A DNA stretch of 64,000 bases from Lactobacillus sp. PV034 (GTDB lineage Bacteria; Bacillota; Bacilli; Lactobacillales; Lactobacillaceae), in NCBI RefSeq assembly GCF_014522305.1, contig NZ_CP041982.1, positions 811,001-875,000 on the forward strand, in the 5' to 3' direction. Every line of letters starts with the position of its first letter. Position 1 is the first letter of the stretch. The translations under genes were made by a program, and so were the position numbers. Under the pieces are notes generated by a model that had not been told where the DNA came from, searched no databases, and saw only the letters and a program-made list of their open reading frames with translations. Below, piece by piece: positions 14,526 to 22,612 of this stretch.

Positions 14526-15860
14526 TTAATATTGTGGCATATAAAAACTTCGGTTTGGATTATCTTCACTAGCAATCTTATCAGCAGCAAATACAAATGG
14601 CATCCAAATTAAAAGAGCTATGATGATATTAACGATTGACAAGACAATAGCTCGCCAGTCATAATTACAAGCCAGATAGGGGCCTATAATTGGAGGCATA
14701 ATACTAGGAACAAAAATTTGTACCGGATTAACCCAACCTATCTTTGTAATCCAATAAGCCAAAGACACATTAATTAGAGGTGCAACAATAAAGGGTATCA
14801 AATAGACGGGATTAAATATTACTGGTAATCCAAAAAGAACCGGCTCATTAATATTAAAGATTGATGGCGCTAGAGCCATTTTAGCAATAGTTCGAAAATC
14901 AGCCCGTTTTGAGAAAATCAAAATCGCAATTACTAATGCTAATGTTCCACCTGCTCCTCCAAACCAAACGAAGACATTAAATGAATCTTTTACCCAAATG
15001 AATGGGACATGAGTTCCAGTGTGCACAGCAGCCACATTACTATTTTCTGGAGTTAACCATAAAGAATCAATTACTGGGGTAAATACACTAATACCATTGA
15101 TACCAAAAAACCAAAAGATTTGTACTAAAAGTGTTACTAATAGGACAACGCCAAAGCCTTGCCCCAATTTTACTATTGGACCTTGAATAGCAGTCAATAA
15201 CCAATTTCCAAAATATGTACCTGTTAATCTTTGAAAAATATAATTAATAATTCCAACCGCAAATACAGAAAAAATTGATGGTAACAAAGTTGAAAATGCT
15301 ACCCATTCAGCATGAGGCATATTACTCTGAACTTTTAGTGTAATTCTAGCTTTATAAAGTAAAATAAATAAACCAGCACCTAAAGCACCAAATAAAATTG
15401 CCGTAAAGAGACCAGAAGTTGAAAATTGCGTTACATCAATCGCATGTTTTAAACTTACAGTATCTTCAGTGGAAATTTTAAGTTTGACAATGTTGGTGAT
15501 GCTCATGACAAACGCAATTAAGGCAACGATACTTGTTACAAAACGGTTTACTTCAAATGCCCTTCCAAGATGATAGCCCCATGAAATGGCGAAATAAACT
15601 GCAAAAAGTGCAAATGTACCATTCCAAACAATATTGTCAACTACCATTAAGGGCTGAAGAATAGACGCTAAATTATTCCATCCCCATTGCAACTTAAACA
15701 CATTAATCATACTATTGAACAATATTGCCAAGGATCCCGCCATAGTAACTGGTAGCAAAGTCACAAAAGCATCTCGCATCGCAACAAGCCATTTTACAGA
15801 AGCTAATTTTGCTGCTAAAGGTAAAATATATGTCTCAAGCCATTTAACTATTTTTGCCAT
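14526..15860 (-). CDS. PTS EIIC component, lactose/cellobiose family
   Basis: A 444-residue multi-pass membrane permease of the phosphotransferase system. It has the family motifs GTHVPFIWVKDSFNVFVWFG and, near the C-terminus, NINEPVLFGLPVIFNP. It moves a beta-glucoside or oligosaccharide inward while EIIB phosphorylates it. No EIIA or EIIB gene is adjacent, so it is an orphan IIC that must borrow partners. Start ATG 15860 lies inside the last codons of the DEAD-box helicase gene (17-base overlap) behind AAAGGAG, implying joint transcription. Confidence 0.88.
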   Translation of the reverse strand: MAKIVKWLETYILPLAAKLASVKWLVAMRDAFVTLLPVTMAGSLAILFNSMINVFKLQWGWNNLASILQPLMVVDNIVWNGTFALFAVYFAISWGYHLGRAFEVNRFVTSIVALIAFVMSITNIVKLKISTEDTVSLKHAIDVTQFSTSGLFTAILFGALGAGLFILLYKARITLKVQSNMPHAEWVAFSTLLPSIFSVFAVGIINYIFQRLTGTYFGNWLLTAIQGPIVKLGQGFGVVLLVTLLVQIFWFFGINGISVFTPVIDSLWLTPENSNVAAVHTGTHVPFIWVKDSFNVFVWFGGAGGTLALVIAILIFSKRADFRTIAKMALAPSIFNINEPVLFGLPVIFNPVYLIPFIVAPLINVSLAYWITKIGWVNPVQIFVPSIMPPIIGPYLACNYDWRAIVLSIVNIIIALLIWMPFVFAADKIASEDNPNRSFYMPQY

Positions 15861-17088
15861 TACTCTTTAGCTCTCCTTTTTTGGGATGATATCCTTTATT
15901 TTTTTGTTTTTTCCAACGTCTCTTTTTGTGTTTATTCTTTTTATTAACAGCCATAGAATTTTTAATGTTACTTTTCTTTTTCTGTGTTTTTGGTGGCGTG
16001 ATAGTTAGCTTATACCCATCAAAATATACCCGTTCTAACTTGTACTCACTATCTAGTAATTTTCGCAAATTACGCAAATCATGATCATCACCTAAAGTAA
16101 CAACAGTGCCAGCCTTATTCATACGTCCCGTTCTTCCGCTACGATGAATATAGGTATTTAAACTATCTGGAACTTCAAAATTAATTACATAAGTAACATT
16201 AGCTATATCTAATCCACGAGCAGCCAAATCAGTTGCAAGTAATAATTTTATTTTTCCTAATTTAAAGTCCTTAAGAATTCTTTCTCTTTTCTGTTTATTA
16301 GTTTCATTATTCAATACTTCAAACGATGTCTTACTATGACTAAATATTTTAGCAAAATGATGTTCATTTTCGTTTGAATCAAAGAATACCAGCCCCTTAA
16401 AATGGTCTAGTTTTGTCAAACGTTGTAAATACTGTAATTTATATTCATTGGATACTTTAAGAAAATAATGTTTTACCACTGATGCTTGTTCTGGCCTCAC
16501 ATCAATTACTAAAAATGTTCGGTTGAACAAATTCTCAGCATTTTTAGTAATTGTTGACTCAGAAGCTCCGAATAACAAAATCTGAGACTTAGAAGCAAGA
16601 TTTTGCCCTAAACTAGAAATTAAATCAGCTTTTGAAAATTCTAAAATATCATCAGCTTCATCAATAACTAAGCTTGTTATTGAATCGATGTTGATTTTGT
16701 TTTCTGACACAAAATCAAATAATCTTCCTGGCGTACAAACTAAGACACTTGGCTTTTCTTTTTTTAATTTTTCAAGTTGACGTTTTCTGTTACCCGCCCC
16801 TACTAATGCCAACATTTTTAAATCCAATGAATTAGCATAAGGTAATAAAGCATTTCGTGTTTGGATAGCTAATTCTGTGGTTGGTTCAAGAATTATCGCT
16901 AGGCCTGCAGTTTCTTTTGTCCTAATTAACGTTGGCAAACCATACGCAAGTGTCTTTCCTGTACCGGTTTTCGCTAATCCTACTAAACTGGCACCGTTTT
17001 TTATTGGTTCATAGGTTCTTTCTTGAATTAAAGTTGGTTTATCTTTATGATATTTTTTCAAAATTTGTTTAATCGAATCTGGATACAT
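15844..17088 (-). CDS. DEAD-box RNA helicase
   Basis: A 414-residue RNA helicase with all core motifs: Q motif (KPTLIQERTYEPI), motif I AKTGTGKT at 39-46, PTTELAIQT, TPGRLFDF, motif II DEAD at 143-146, and motif VI HRSGRTGR. The basic C-terminal tail (about 375-414, KKSNIKNSMAVNKKNKHKKR) is a likely RNA-binding extension. By family it helps ribosome assembly, RNA turnover or cold growth. It is followed by the overlapping PTS gene. Confidence 0.9.
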   Translation of the reverse strand: MYPDSIKQILKKYHKDKPTLIQERTYEPIKNGASLVGLAKTGTGKTLAYGLPTLIRTKETAGLAIILEPTTELAIQTRNALLPYANSLDLKMLALVGAGNRKRQLEKLKKEKPSVLVCTPGRLFDFVSENKINIDSITSLVIDEADDILEFSKADLISSLGQNLASKSQILLFGASESTITKNAENLFNRTFLVIDVRPEQASVVKHYFLKVSNEYKLQYLQRLTKLDHFKGLVFFDSNENEHHFAKIFSHSKTSFEVLNNETNKQKRERILKDFKLGKIKLLLATDLAARGLDIANVTYVINFEVPDSLNTYIHRSGRTGRMNKAGTVVTLGDDHDLRNLRKLLDSEYKLERVYFDGYKLTITPPKTQKKKSNIKNSMAVNKKNKHKKRRWKKQKNKGYHPKKGELKSNGKNS

Positions 17089-17099
17089 CTTTTTATTCC

Positions 17100-17810
17100 T
17101 TATTGTGTAAAACTACTACCATATTGAGCTTCATAATTGCTCATTCCTCCAATGTATGCAAACATAGTAACATTACTATTTAAGTTATCAACATTTTTTA
17201 CTTTACCAGTTTGGGTATAACACCAAAAAGTATACTCTTTTTTATCATGCAAACTTGAACCGGTGTACAAAAAATCTGTTCCTGTTGGAAAATACTTCTT
17301 TTTACTATAATCGCCAGCAATTAGAACCCTTTTCCCTACATTATTCAATTTTTGACTAAATTGCGCCATTCTTTTCCAATATGCCTCTGAATCATCTTTA
17401 ACCGCCGGCACAATCATGACTGGTAAATTACCAGTATTATTCCCAACTTGCTGTTCAAAGTAATTAAATTGATCTGCCACACTACTTTGATTACTAAAGG
17501 TAATGATTGAGCCAAATGAGAGTTTGGTTCCTAGCAGGCGTTCACGATATATAAGATAATTATCATCAAAATATGTTTTTCCTTGTGTTGCACGTAAGTA
17601 TACAAATGAGATTCCATTTTGCTCTAATTTATGCAGATCTACTCCATCCGTATTTTGATCCAATTCTATTCCTAAAATACTCATATTTGAACCACGCGGA
17701 ACCGTAGTATTAGTGCGCATATTAAAAAAAGCAAATAAGAACCCACATACTATAATAATCAAAAGTATAATAATAGCAGGAAAAGTAAAACGATGTTTAA
17801 AACGATGCAC
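17100..17810 (-). CDS. Membrane-anchored GH25-like muramidase, degenerate active site
   Basis: A 236-residue protein with an N-terminal membrane anchor (about 10-30) and a glycoside hydrolase 25 fold. In active GH25 enzymes the barrel begins with GIDVS and later has the catalytic Glu in KATEG. Here the first reads GIELDQNTDG and the second FVYLRATQGKTY, so the Asp is Glu and the catalytic Glu is Gln. The fold is clear but lysozyme activity is doubtful; it may bind rather than cut peptidoglycan. Expressed with the helicase gene 11 bases downstream. Confidence 0.78.
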   Translation of the reverse strand: MHRFKHRFTFPAIIILLIIIVCGFLFAFFNMRTNTTVPRGSNMSILGIELDQNTDGVDLHKLEQNGISFVYLRATQGKTYFDDNYLIYRERLLGTKLSFGSIITFSNQSSVADQFNYFEQQVGNNTGNLPVMIVPAVKDDSEAYWKRMAQFSQKLNNVGKRVLIAGDYSKKKYFPTGTDFLYTGSSLHDKKEYTFWCYTQTGKVKNVDNLNSNVTMFAYIGGMSNYEAQYGSSFTQ

Positions 17811-17900
17811 AGTAAATCCTCCTAGTGAATATTCTAACTAATTTTTAGCAACTGCTGCAACACTTGTAAATAATATAAGAGGATCATATTCTAACTTGTG

Positions 17901-17914
17901 AAAAAGACGTATTC
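17901..17914. repeat. Left half of a terminator stem split by the IS
   Basis: AAAAAGACGTATTC here is perfectly complementary to GAATACGTCTTTTT at 19384-19397 on the other side of the insertion element. Without the element and one GAA copy, the two arms would form a 14-base stem with a four-base AAAT loop and T runs on both strands, that is, a bidirectional terminator after the PAP2 gene. Confidence 0.7.
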
Positions 17915-17951
17915 AAATGAATGATATGAACCCTAAAATTAGGACATATTA

Positions 17952-19339
17952 TTAAGCCATTTGATTTAAAACCATATTTCGATATTGAATCGGAGTATGG
18001 TTTTTTATTGAGCTCTTAATTCTTTTGTTATTGTAGTAATAAATATATTCTTTGATTGCTTCTTCCAGCTCATCTAAATTCTTAAATGTTTTCTCAAAGC
18101 CATAGAACATTTCTCGCTTTAAAATGCCAAAAAATCCTTCCATTAATCCATCATCTAATGAATTACCTTTTCTAGACATTGATTGTTCAATCCCGTGATT
18201 TTTAAGCCAATTTTGAAAAGCTGGATGTTGATATTGCCAGCCTTGATCAGTATGAAAGATAAGCCCATTTAATGCAGGATGATCTTTATAAGCTAATTCA
18301 AGCATGTTCATTACTTGTTCTAAGACTGGATGACGACTAAGAGTGTAAGAAATTATTTCATGAGTGCAACCATCCATAATGGTGATAAATATAGTTTTTC
18401 TCCATTTAAATGAAATTCGGTTATATCAGAGTACCACTTTCTATCTGGCAAAATAGCTAGAAAATTGCGACAGATCAAATTAGGTTTGATTTTACCTACG
18501 GTACCCTGATAACTTGAGTATTTTCTTCTACGTCTAATTGCAATACCAAATAGATGCATCTTTTTCATTAGACGCTTTACTTTCTTGTGATTAATTTTAA
18601 CGCCTTCAATGTGTAATTGGGCTGTAATTCTCCTATAGCCGTATCTATGCTTGTGTTCCTCAAATATTTCTTTAATCCGTTTCATGATATCTTGATTTTT
18701 TAAATCTTTATCATCCTGTTTTAAAACATAGTAGTAATTGCTTTTAGATAAATGAGGCAAATCAGGATTAGAATTAATTGTATTTAAGATAAAAGTTACG
18801 GTTACATGAAGTTCATGCCTTAGTTCAGTAACCACCTGAGCTATTTCTTTGGCTTTTGGTTTTTTCTTTGAGAAACTAAGGCGCTTAATTTTTTTACAAA
18901 TTCGTTTTCGACAGTAAGCCTTAAGTTCTCTTGTTTTAGGTCTTTTAGTTGTTTTTGAAGTTCTTTGATTTGTTGGTCTTTGTTTTTCATGAGATGGTTT
19001 GCCTTTCTTGTGATTAATGACATTATACCCATCTTCTTTATATTTGCGAATCCAATTATGGATTAGACCCTGGCTAGGCAAGGCTAAATCTAAGGATACG
19101 TGTTGCGCAATTTCATTGTTAATAAGTACTCTTCTAATTGCTTCTTCCTTAAATTCAATTGTATAAGCAGAAGAAGATCTATCTAAAATATTGATTCCAT
19201 GACGATCTATCAAATTAAGCATATAACGGATATTACCTGAGTTTATTCTGTATTTTTTACTTAACCATGTAGAAGTTTTTCCATATTTTTTCCAATAATT
19301 ATAAATATCAATTTTATCTTGTTTTGTTAATTTAGACAT
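17952..19339 (-). pseudogene. IS3-family transposase OrfA/OrfB, two frameshifts
   Basis: From ATG 19339, OrfA starts with two HTH motifs (MSKLTKQDKIDIYNYWKK and later IEFKEEAIRRVL). Its leucine-zipper end lies in another frame (19032-18841, KELQKQLKDLKQENLRL), shifted by one extra base in the T5 run at 18983-18987. OrfB begins in the -1 frame after the slippery A AAA AAC (18859-18865), as normal for IS3. It has D1 in YSDITEFHLNG, then breaks near 18380 by loss of one base, and continues from 18377 with D2 (HTDQGWQY) and Glu (DDGLMEGFFG). Two lesions make full transposase unlikely. Confidence 0.8.
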
Positions 19340-19346
19340 AATAAAA

Positions 19347-19374
19347 CCCCGAAATTCTTGTCCAAATTTCGGGG
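19347..19374 (-). terminator. Hairpin at the IS end that blocks read-through into OrfA
   Basis: CCCCGAAATT (19347-19356) and AATTTCGGGG (19365-19374) form a perfect ten-base stem with an eight-base loop, followed on the minus strand by TTTTATT and then ATG 19339. It partly overlaps the terminal repeat. In an outside transcript it could end transcription or hide the GGGG in front of the start codon, the known self-protection of IS elements against impinging transcription. Confidence 0.6.
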
Positions 19375-19399
19375 TTCATATCAGAATACGTCTTTTTCG

Positions 19400-20041
19400 T
19401 TAAATATTAATATTCCAAATCTTCTTAACTAATCTTTGTAAACACAATTCTACTACTCCGACCCACATTAGAGCGAATGCGAGTGAGCCACACACATCAG
19501 ATGGGTAATGTGCTAACAAATAAACTCTTGAACACATTACTAATATTAACCAAATAATTAAAAGTACATCAACCCAAATTCTGGTTGTTCTATTTTCCAT
19601 TACTTTTGGTAACAATACCATTATTAGCCAAATAACTAAAATTCCCATGCCTAGAGTATGGCCGCTGGGAAAACTAAAACCATCATCAGATGGCATATGA
19701 CCGATAGGTCTCGCTCTCTGTACAAGATGCTTAACTATAAATCCAACAATATCCGCACTAATCAAAGTAATTACAAGACTTGACGCCATGGGACGCATTC
19801 GCTTCAACCAAAGAATTACTGCTAAAATTACCATCCAGAGCAGATCCATTTTTGGTGAGGCAAGAAATGAAATTCCAATCATTATACCACGCAATCCTGC
19901 AATACTCTTAATTAGACCTTGATAAAAGCTATCAAAACTATTAATCCAACTCGCCTGGATCATGATTGAAATAGCTAAAATCAAGAATATAGGTAAACCA
20001 AAATAAATTGCTATCTTAAATCTTTTCATAAAAATTCTCAT
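19400..20041 (-). CDS. PAP2-family membrane phosphatase
   Basis: About 213 residues with five to six membrane helices and the three phosphatase signatures: KHLVQRARP, PSGH (in FSFPSGHTLG) and SRVYLLAHYPSDV. It dephosphorylates a lipid phosphate at the membrane, likely undecaprenyl pyrophosphate or phosphatidic acid. Three starts are possible (TTG 20050, ATG 20041, ATG 20029); ATG 20041 with AAAG before it is a compromise. Its natural terminator has been split by the IS element just downstream. Confidence 0.85.
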   Translation of the reverse strand: MRIFMKRFKIAIYFGLPIFLILAISIMIQASWINSFDSFYQGLIKSIAGLRGIMIGISFLASPKMDLLWMVILAVILWLKRMRPMASSLVITLISADIVGFIVKHLVQRARPIGHMPSDDGFSFPSGHTLGMGILVIWLIMVLLPKVMENRTTRIWVDVLLIIWLILVMCSRVYLLAHYPSDVCGSLAFALMWVGVVELCLQRLVKKIWNINI

Positions 20042-20151
20042 TTCTTTCAAATTGACATTTCAATTCTATCATCTTAAAAACTTGCTGAAAAGATTCGAAA
20101 TCAATTCATTCAAAACATAATGTCAATATGTGATATTTCCCGGGTTATTAA

Positions 20152-21537
20152 TTATTCTCTCACATTAATTTTGCTGTGGTGATAACCGTAACCAAGATAA
20201 ATAATTAATCCTAATCCAAACCAAATCGCAGCAAAAATGAAAGTATTTATTGGCAAAAAGCACATCATGCCAACACATGCCAAACCAGAAATAATTGGCA
20301 AGACTGGATAAAAAGGTACCCTAAAACTTGGTTTTGGTAAATCTTTTCGTCTTCTAAGTAGCAAAACACCAAATGAAACAAAAGCAAAGGCTAGCAAGGT
20401 ACCAATTGAAACTAAATGAGTTAATTCATCTAAGGAGAAGAATCCACCCATCAATACAATGATTAAAGTTACTAACCAAAGTGCATTTTTAGGTAAGCCA
20501 TTTTCGTCAATTTTTCCTAAAGATTTTGGTAATAAGCCGTCACGACCGATTGAATAAACCAATCGGGAACTGGAGTAAGTCATTGAGATCATCATTGTCG
20601 TCATCCCCACCAAAGCACCTAAAGAAAGTAAATCAGCAAGCCAGCCCTGGTTAACTTGACGCAACGCGAAAGCTACTGGATTGGCAACATTCAATTTATT
20701 AAAATGAATCATTCCCGTTAAGATAATTGATACAGCCATATAAAGAACCGCCGCAATTAACAAGGTGCCAATGATTCCAATTGGCATATTCCTTTTAGGA
20801 TTTTTCACTTCAGCTGCAGAAGCAGATACACAATCAAACCCTAGAAAGGCAAAAAACACTGTAGTTGCACCGTGGAAAATACCATTCGTTCCAAATGGTA
20901 AAAATGGATGATAATTTGCTGGTTTAATGAAAAAGAGTCCTACTCCCACAAAGATAAAGATAATAATTATTTTTAGAATAACTGCAATATTATTAATCTT
21001 CATCGACTCTTTTAATCCTCGAGATAAGAGCAAAGCAATTAATAAAACACTCACAGCAGCCATCAGATTAAAGTATGTACCCTCATACGGATTAAACGCA
21101 TTGGTTAAAGCATGTGGAATTGACAAGCCAATGCTATTTAGCAGGGCATTAAAATATGCTGCCCAACCAGACGAAACGGCTGCTACAGAAAGCATATATT
21201 CTAAGATTAATGCCCAACCTAAAATCCAACCAATAATTTCTCCAAAAAGTAAATTCCCATAGGAATATGCTGACCCCGCAACTGGAATGCTAGAAGATAA
21301 TTCCGCATAACACATACTACAAAGGCCACAGACAATCGCTGCTACTAAAAAAGAGAGAGTTACTCCGGGACCTGCGGTAGTTGCAGCAACAGTTCCTGGT
21401 AAAATAAAAATTCCAGTACCAATTACTGCACCAATTCCCATGGCTAATAAGTCTTTTGCTCCCAAGCTTTTAATAAAACCTTTATCCGTTGCCAAATAAC
21501 GATCAATACTTTCTTTCCTTAAAAGGTTTAACTTCAT
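20152..21537 (-). CDS. APC-family amino-acid permease (CAT type)
   Basis: A 461-residue, about 12-helix permease of the cationic amino-acid transporter branch. It has the first-helix signature GIGAVIGTGIFILPGTVAA, the FFAFLGFDCVSASAAEVKNPKRNMP motif and a two-helix C-terminal end. Branch membership suggests Arg/Lys or broad substrates, but the leader peptide upstream is rich in Phe and Tyr, so the true substrate is open. Start ATG 21537 is set by GAGGAT six bases upstream. A strong terminator/antiterminator leader precedes it. Confidence 0.88.
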   Translation of the reverse strand: MKLNLLRKESIDRYLATDKGFIKSLGAKDLLAMGIGAVIGTGIFILPGTVAATTAGPGVTLSFLVAAIVCGLCSMCYAELSSSIPVAGSAYSYGNLLFGEIIGWILGWALILEYMLSVAAVSSGWAAYFNALLNSIGLSIPHALTNAFNPYEGTYFNLMAAVSVLLIALLLSRGLKESMKINNIAVILKIIIIFIFVGVGLFFIKPANYHPFLPFGTNGIFHGATTVFFAFLGFDCVSASAAEVKNPKRNMPIGIIGTLLIAAVLYMAVSIILTGMIHFNKLNVANPVAFALRQVNQGWLADLLSLGALVGMTTMMISMTYSSSRLVYSIGRDGLLPKSLGKIDENGLPKNALWLVTLIIVLMGGFFSLDELTHLVSIGTLLAFAFVSFGVLLLRRRKDLPKPSFRVPFYPVLPIISGLACVGMMCFLPINTFIFAAIWFGLGLIIYLGYGYHHSKINVRE

Positions 21538-21574
21538 AATTATCCTCACACGTTTAAAATCTTTTTATGAAAAA

Positions 21575-21613
21575 ATGCTAACTAGTATACCTTCTTGGTA
21601 ATCTAGTTAGCAT
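21575..21613 (-). terminator. Attenuator terminator before the APC permease
   Basis: ATGCTAACTAG (RNA sense, 21613-21603) pairs perfectly with CTAGTTAGCAT (21585-21575), with an extra four-base pair near the loop, and is followed by TTTTTT. It stands about 40 bases before the permease start, so it gates that gene. An upstream segment at 21654-21667 (ATCTAGTGAAGCAT in RNA sense) can pair with the first arm instead and would prevent terminator formation. Confidence 0.8.
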
Positions 21614-21676
21614 CGATAGACTTATCAACAAAACTTTGTGCAATATAACTTTAATGCTTCACTAGATTCATTCCTA

Positions 21677-21773
21677 GCAAAGCCACATTACAAATAACTT
21701 TGCTTAGGTACACACTTTAGAGCACATACCTAAGTAGAAAAGGCATATGCTCTACATAAAGTAAGCAAAGTTA
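21677..21773 (-). promoter_or_regulatory. Alternative hairpins of the permease leader
   Basis: Three overlapping pairings are visible. The leader-ORF segment 21762-21773 pairs perfectly over 12 bases with 21695-21706. The segment 21742-21753, at the leader stop, pairs with 21719-21730 (12 pairs, two G-U). The segment 21727-21734 pairs perfectly with 21703-21710, excluding both of the others. A further stem joins 21698-21704 to 21676-21682. Ribosome position on the leader ORF would choose between them. Confidence 0.65.
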
Positions 21774-21814
21774 AAAAAGGATTGTGTTAAATGTAATGCG
21801 TTTAAGTTATTCAT
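21752..21814 (-). CDS. Leader peptide, 20 residues, Phe/Tyr-rich
   Basis: The ORF starts at ATG 21814 behind GAAAGGAAG and ends with QSFFNFAYFM: codons 13-19 are Phe-Phe-Asn-Phe-Ala-Tyr-Phe. It is too short for the usual gene callers but has one of the better ribosome sites in the region. It is the first ORF after a promoter that otherwise leads only to the permease. Four Phe and one Tyr in seven codons just before the stop is the hallmark of an aromatic amino-acid attenuator peptide. Confidence 0.65.
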   Translation of the reverse strand: MNNLNALHLTQSFFNFAYFM

Positions 21815-21844
21815 TGCAAAACTTCCTTTCAATTGTTGTATAAC

Positions 21845-21873
21845 ATTAAAACATTATAAATATTTTTTGTCAA
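21845..21873 (-). promoter_or_regulatory. Promoter of the permease leader
   Basis: TTGACA (21873-21868) and TTTAAT (21850-21845) on the minus strand with a 17-base spacer. Transcription would begin near 21838, just ahead of the leader ORF. It lies between the hpt terminator and the leader, so permease and leader form an independent unit. Confidence 0.6.
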
Positions 21874-21892
21874 TTTTCATTTAATAAAAAAA

Positions 21893-21909
21893 GTTGCCCA
21901 TCAGGCAAC
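21893..21909 (-). terminator. Terminator after hpt
   Basis: GTTGCC/GGCAAC stem with a five-base loop and seven T residues on the minus strand. It begins just past the hpt stop codon at 21913. Confidence 0.75.
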
Positions 21910-21912
21910 CTT

Positions 21913-22482
21913 TTAACGATTTAAATTAGCTTGAATAACTTCTGGCTTAAGTACACCAATATATGGTAAATTACGGTATTCATTTAAATAATCTAAACCA
22001 TAACCTACTACAAATTCATTTTCTACATTGGCACCATAATAATCAACTTCTACATCTTCTTCACGACGCTCAGTTTTATTTAAAAGTGCACAACATTTTA
22101 CACTCTTAGCTCCGCGCTTAAGTAAATGTTCTTTCATAAACTTCAAAGTATGACCAGTATCAACAATATCTTCTACCAAAAGAACATCACGTCCCTTGAC
22201 ATCTGCTTCAACATCAATATCTAATCTTACTTTTCCACTAGATTCAAAGCCATTGCCATAGCTTGATACATCCATAAAATCATTTTGCATTTTAACATCC
22301 ATCTGACGTACCAGATCTGTTAAAAAGAAAACTGCCCCCTTCAAAACACCAACAACAATTGGATTTTTTCCAGCATATTCTTCAGTTAATTGTTTACCAA
22401 GTGTCTGACACATTTTTTGAATATCTTCTTGACTATATAAAACGCGGTCAATAATTTGATCAATATTATCGCTTTTTGCCAT
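21913..22482 (-). CDS. hpt: Hypoxanthine phosphoribosyltransferase
   Basis: A 189-residue purine salvage enzyme that makes IMP/GMP from hypoxanthine or guanine and PRPP. The PRPP-binding signature VLLVEDIVDTGHTLKF is at about 99-114, the loop ending DVSSYGNG lies near 75, and the KGAVFFLTDL stretch near 45. It is a full-length, typical enzyme. Unlike many Firmicutes, where hpt lies between tilS and ftsH, here it stands alone with its own terminator. Confidence 0.92.
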   Translation of the reverse strand: MAKSDNIDQIIDRVLYSQEDIQKMCQTLGKQLTEEYAGKNPIVVGVLKGAVFFLTDLVRQMDVKMQNDFMDVSSYGNGFESSGKVRLDIDVEADVKGRDVLLVEDIVDTGHTLKFMKEHLLKRGAKSVKCCALLNKTERREEDVEVDYYGANVENEFVVGYGLDYLNEYRNLPYIGVLKPEVIQANLNR

Positions 22483-22578
22483 TTTATCTCTCCACTACTA
22501 ATTACTCTAAAATAATACAGATGATTTTATAAATTGAATTAATTATTAGTTGAATTATAACATTTTCATATAAAAAAA

Positions 22579-22597
22579 AGCACTTACTCTAAGTACT
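22579..22597 (-). terminator. Terminator after the YnbB-type lyase
   Basis: AGCACTTA/TAAGTACT stem (one G-U) with eight T residues on the minus strand, sixteen bases past the stop of the PLP lyase gene. Confidence 0.7.
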
Positions 22598-22612
22598 TTT
22601 TGAGAATTATTT

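Larger units (their letters stand above)
17922..19383 (-). mobile_element. IS3-family insertion sequence (IS150-like), 1462 bp
   Basis: Terminal inverted repeats of 25 bases (17922-17946 and 19359-19383) begin TGATATGAACCC and match at 22 of 25 positions. A GAA duplication flanks the element (17919-17921 and 19384-19386), as expected for this family. It holds orfA/orfB-type transposase reading frames on the minus strand with a DDE core. The copy carries two frameshifts and is probably inactive by itself. Confidence 0.88.

Noticed and set aside
21550..21840. T-box riboswitch in front of the APC permease
   Set aside because: No T-box core sequence (AGGGUGG...CCGCG type) and no specifier-loop structure were seen; the terminator is instead preceded by a leader ORF and alternative hairpins.
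21550..21840. Lysine riboswitch for a CAT-type permease
   Set aside because: The conserved lysine-riboswitch junction motifs are not present; the leader is dominated by long-range perfect pairings and an ORF.
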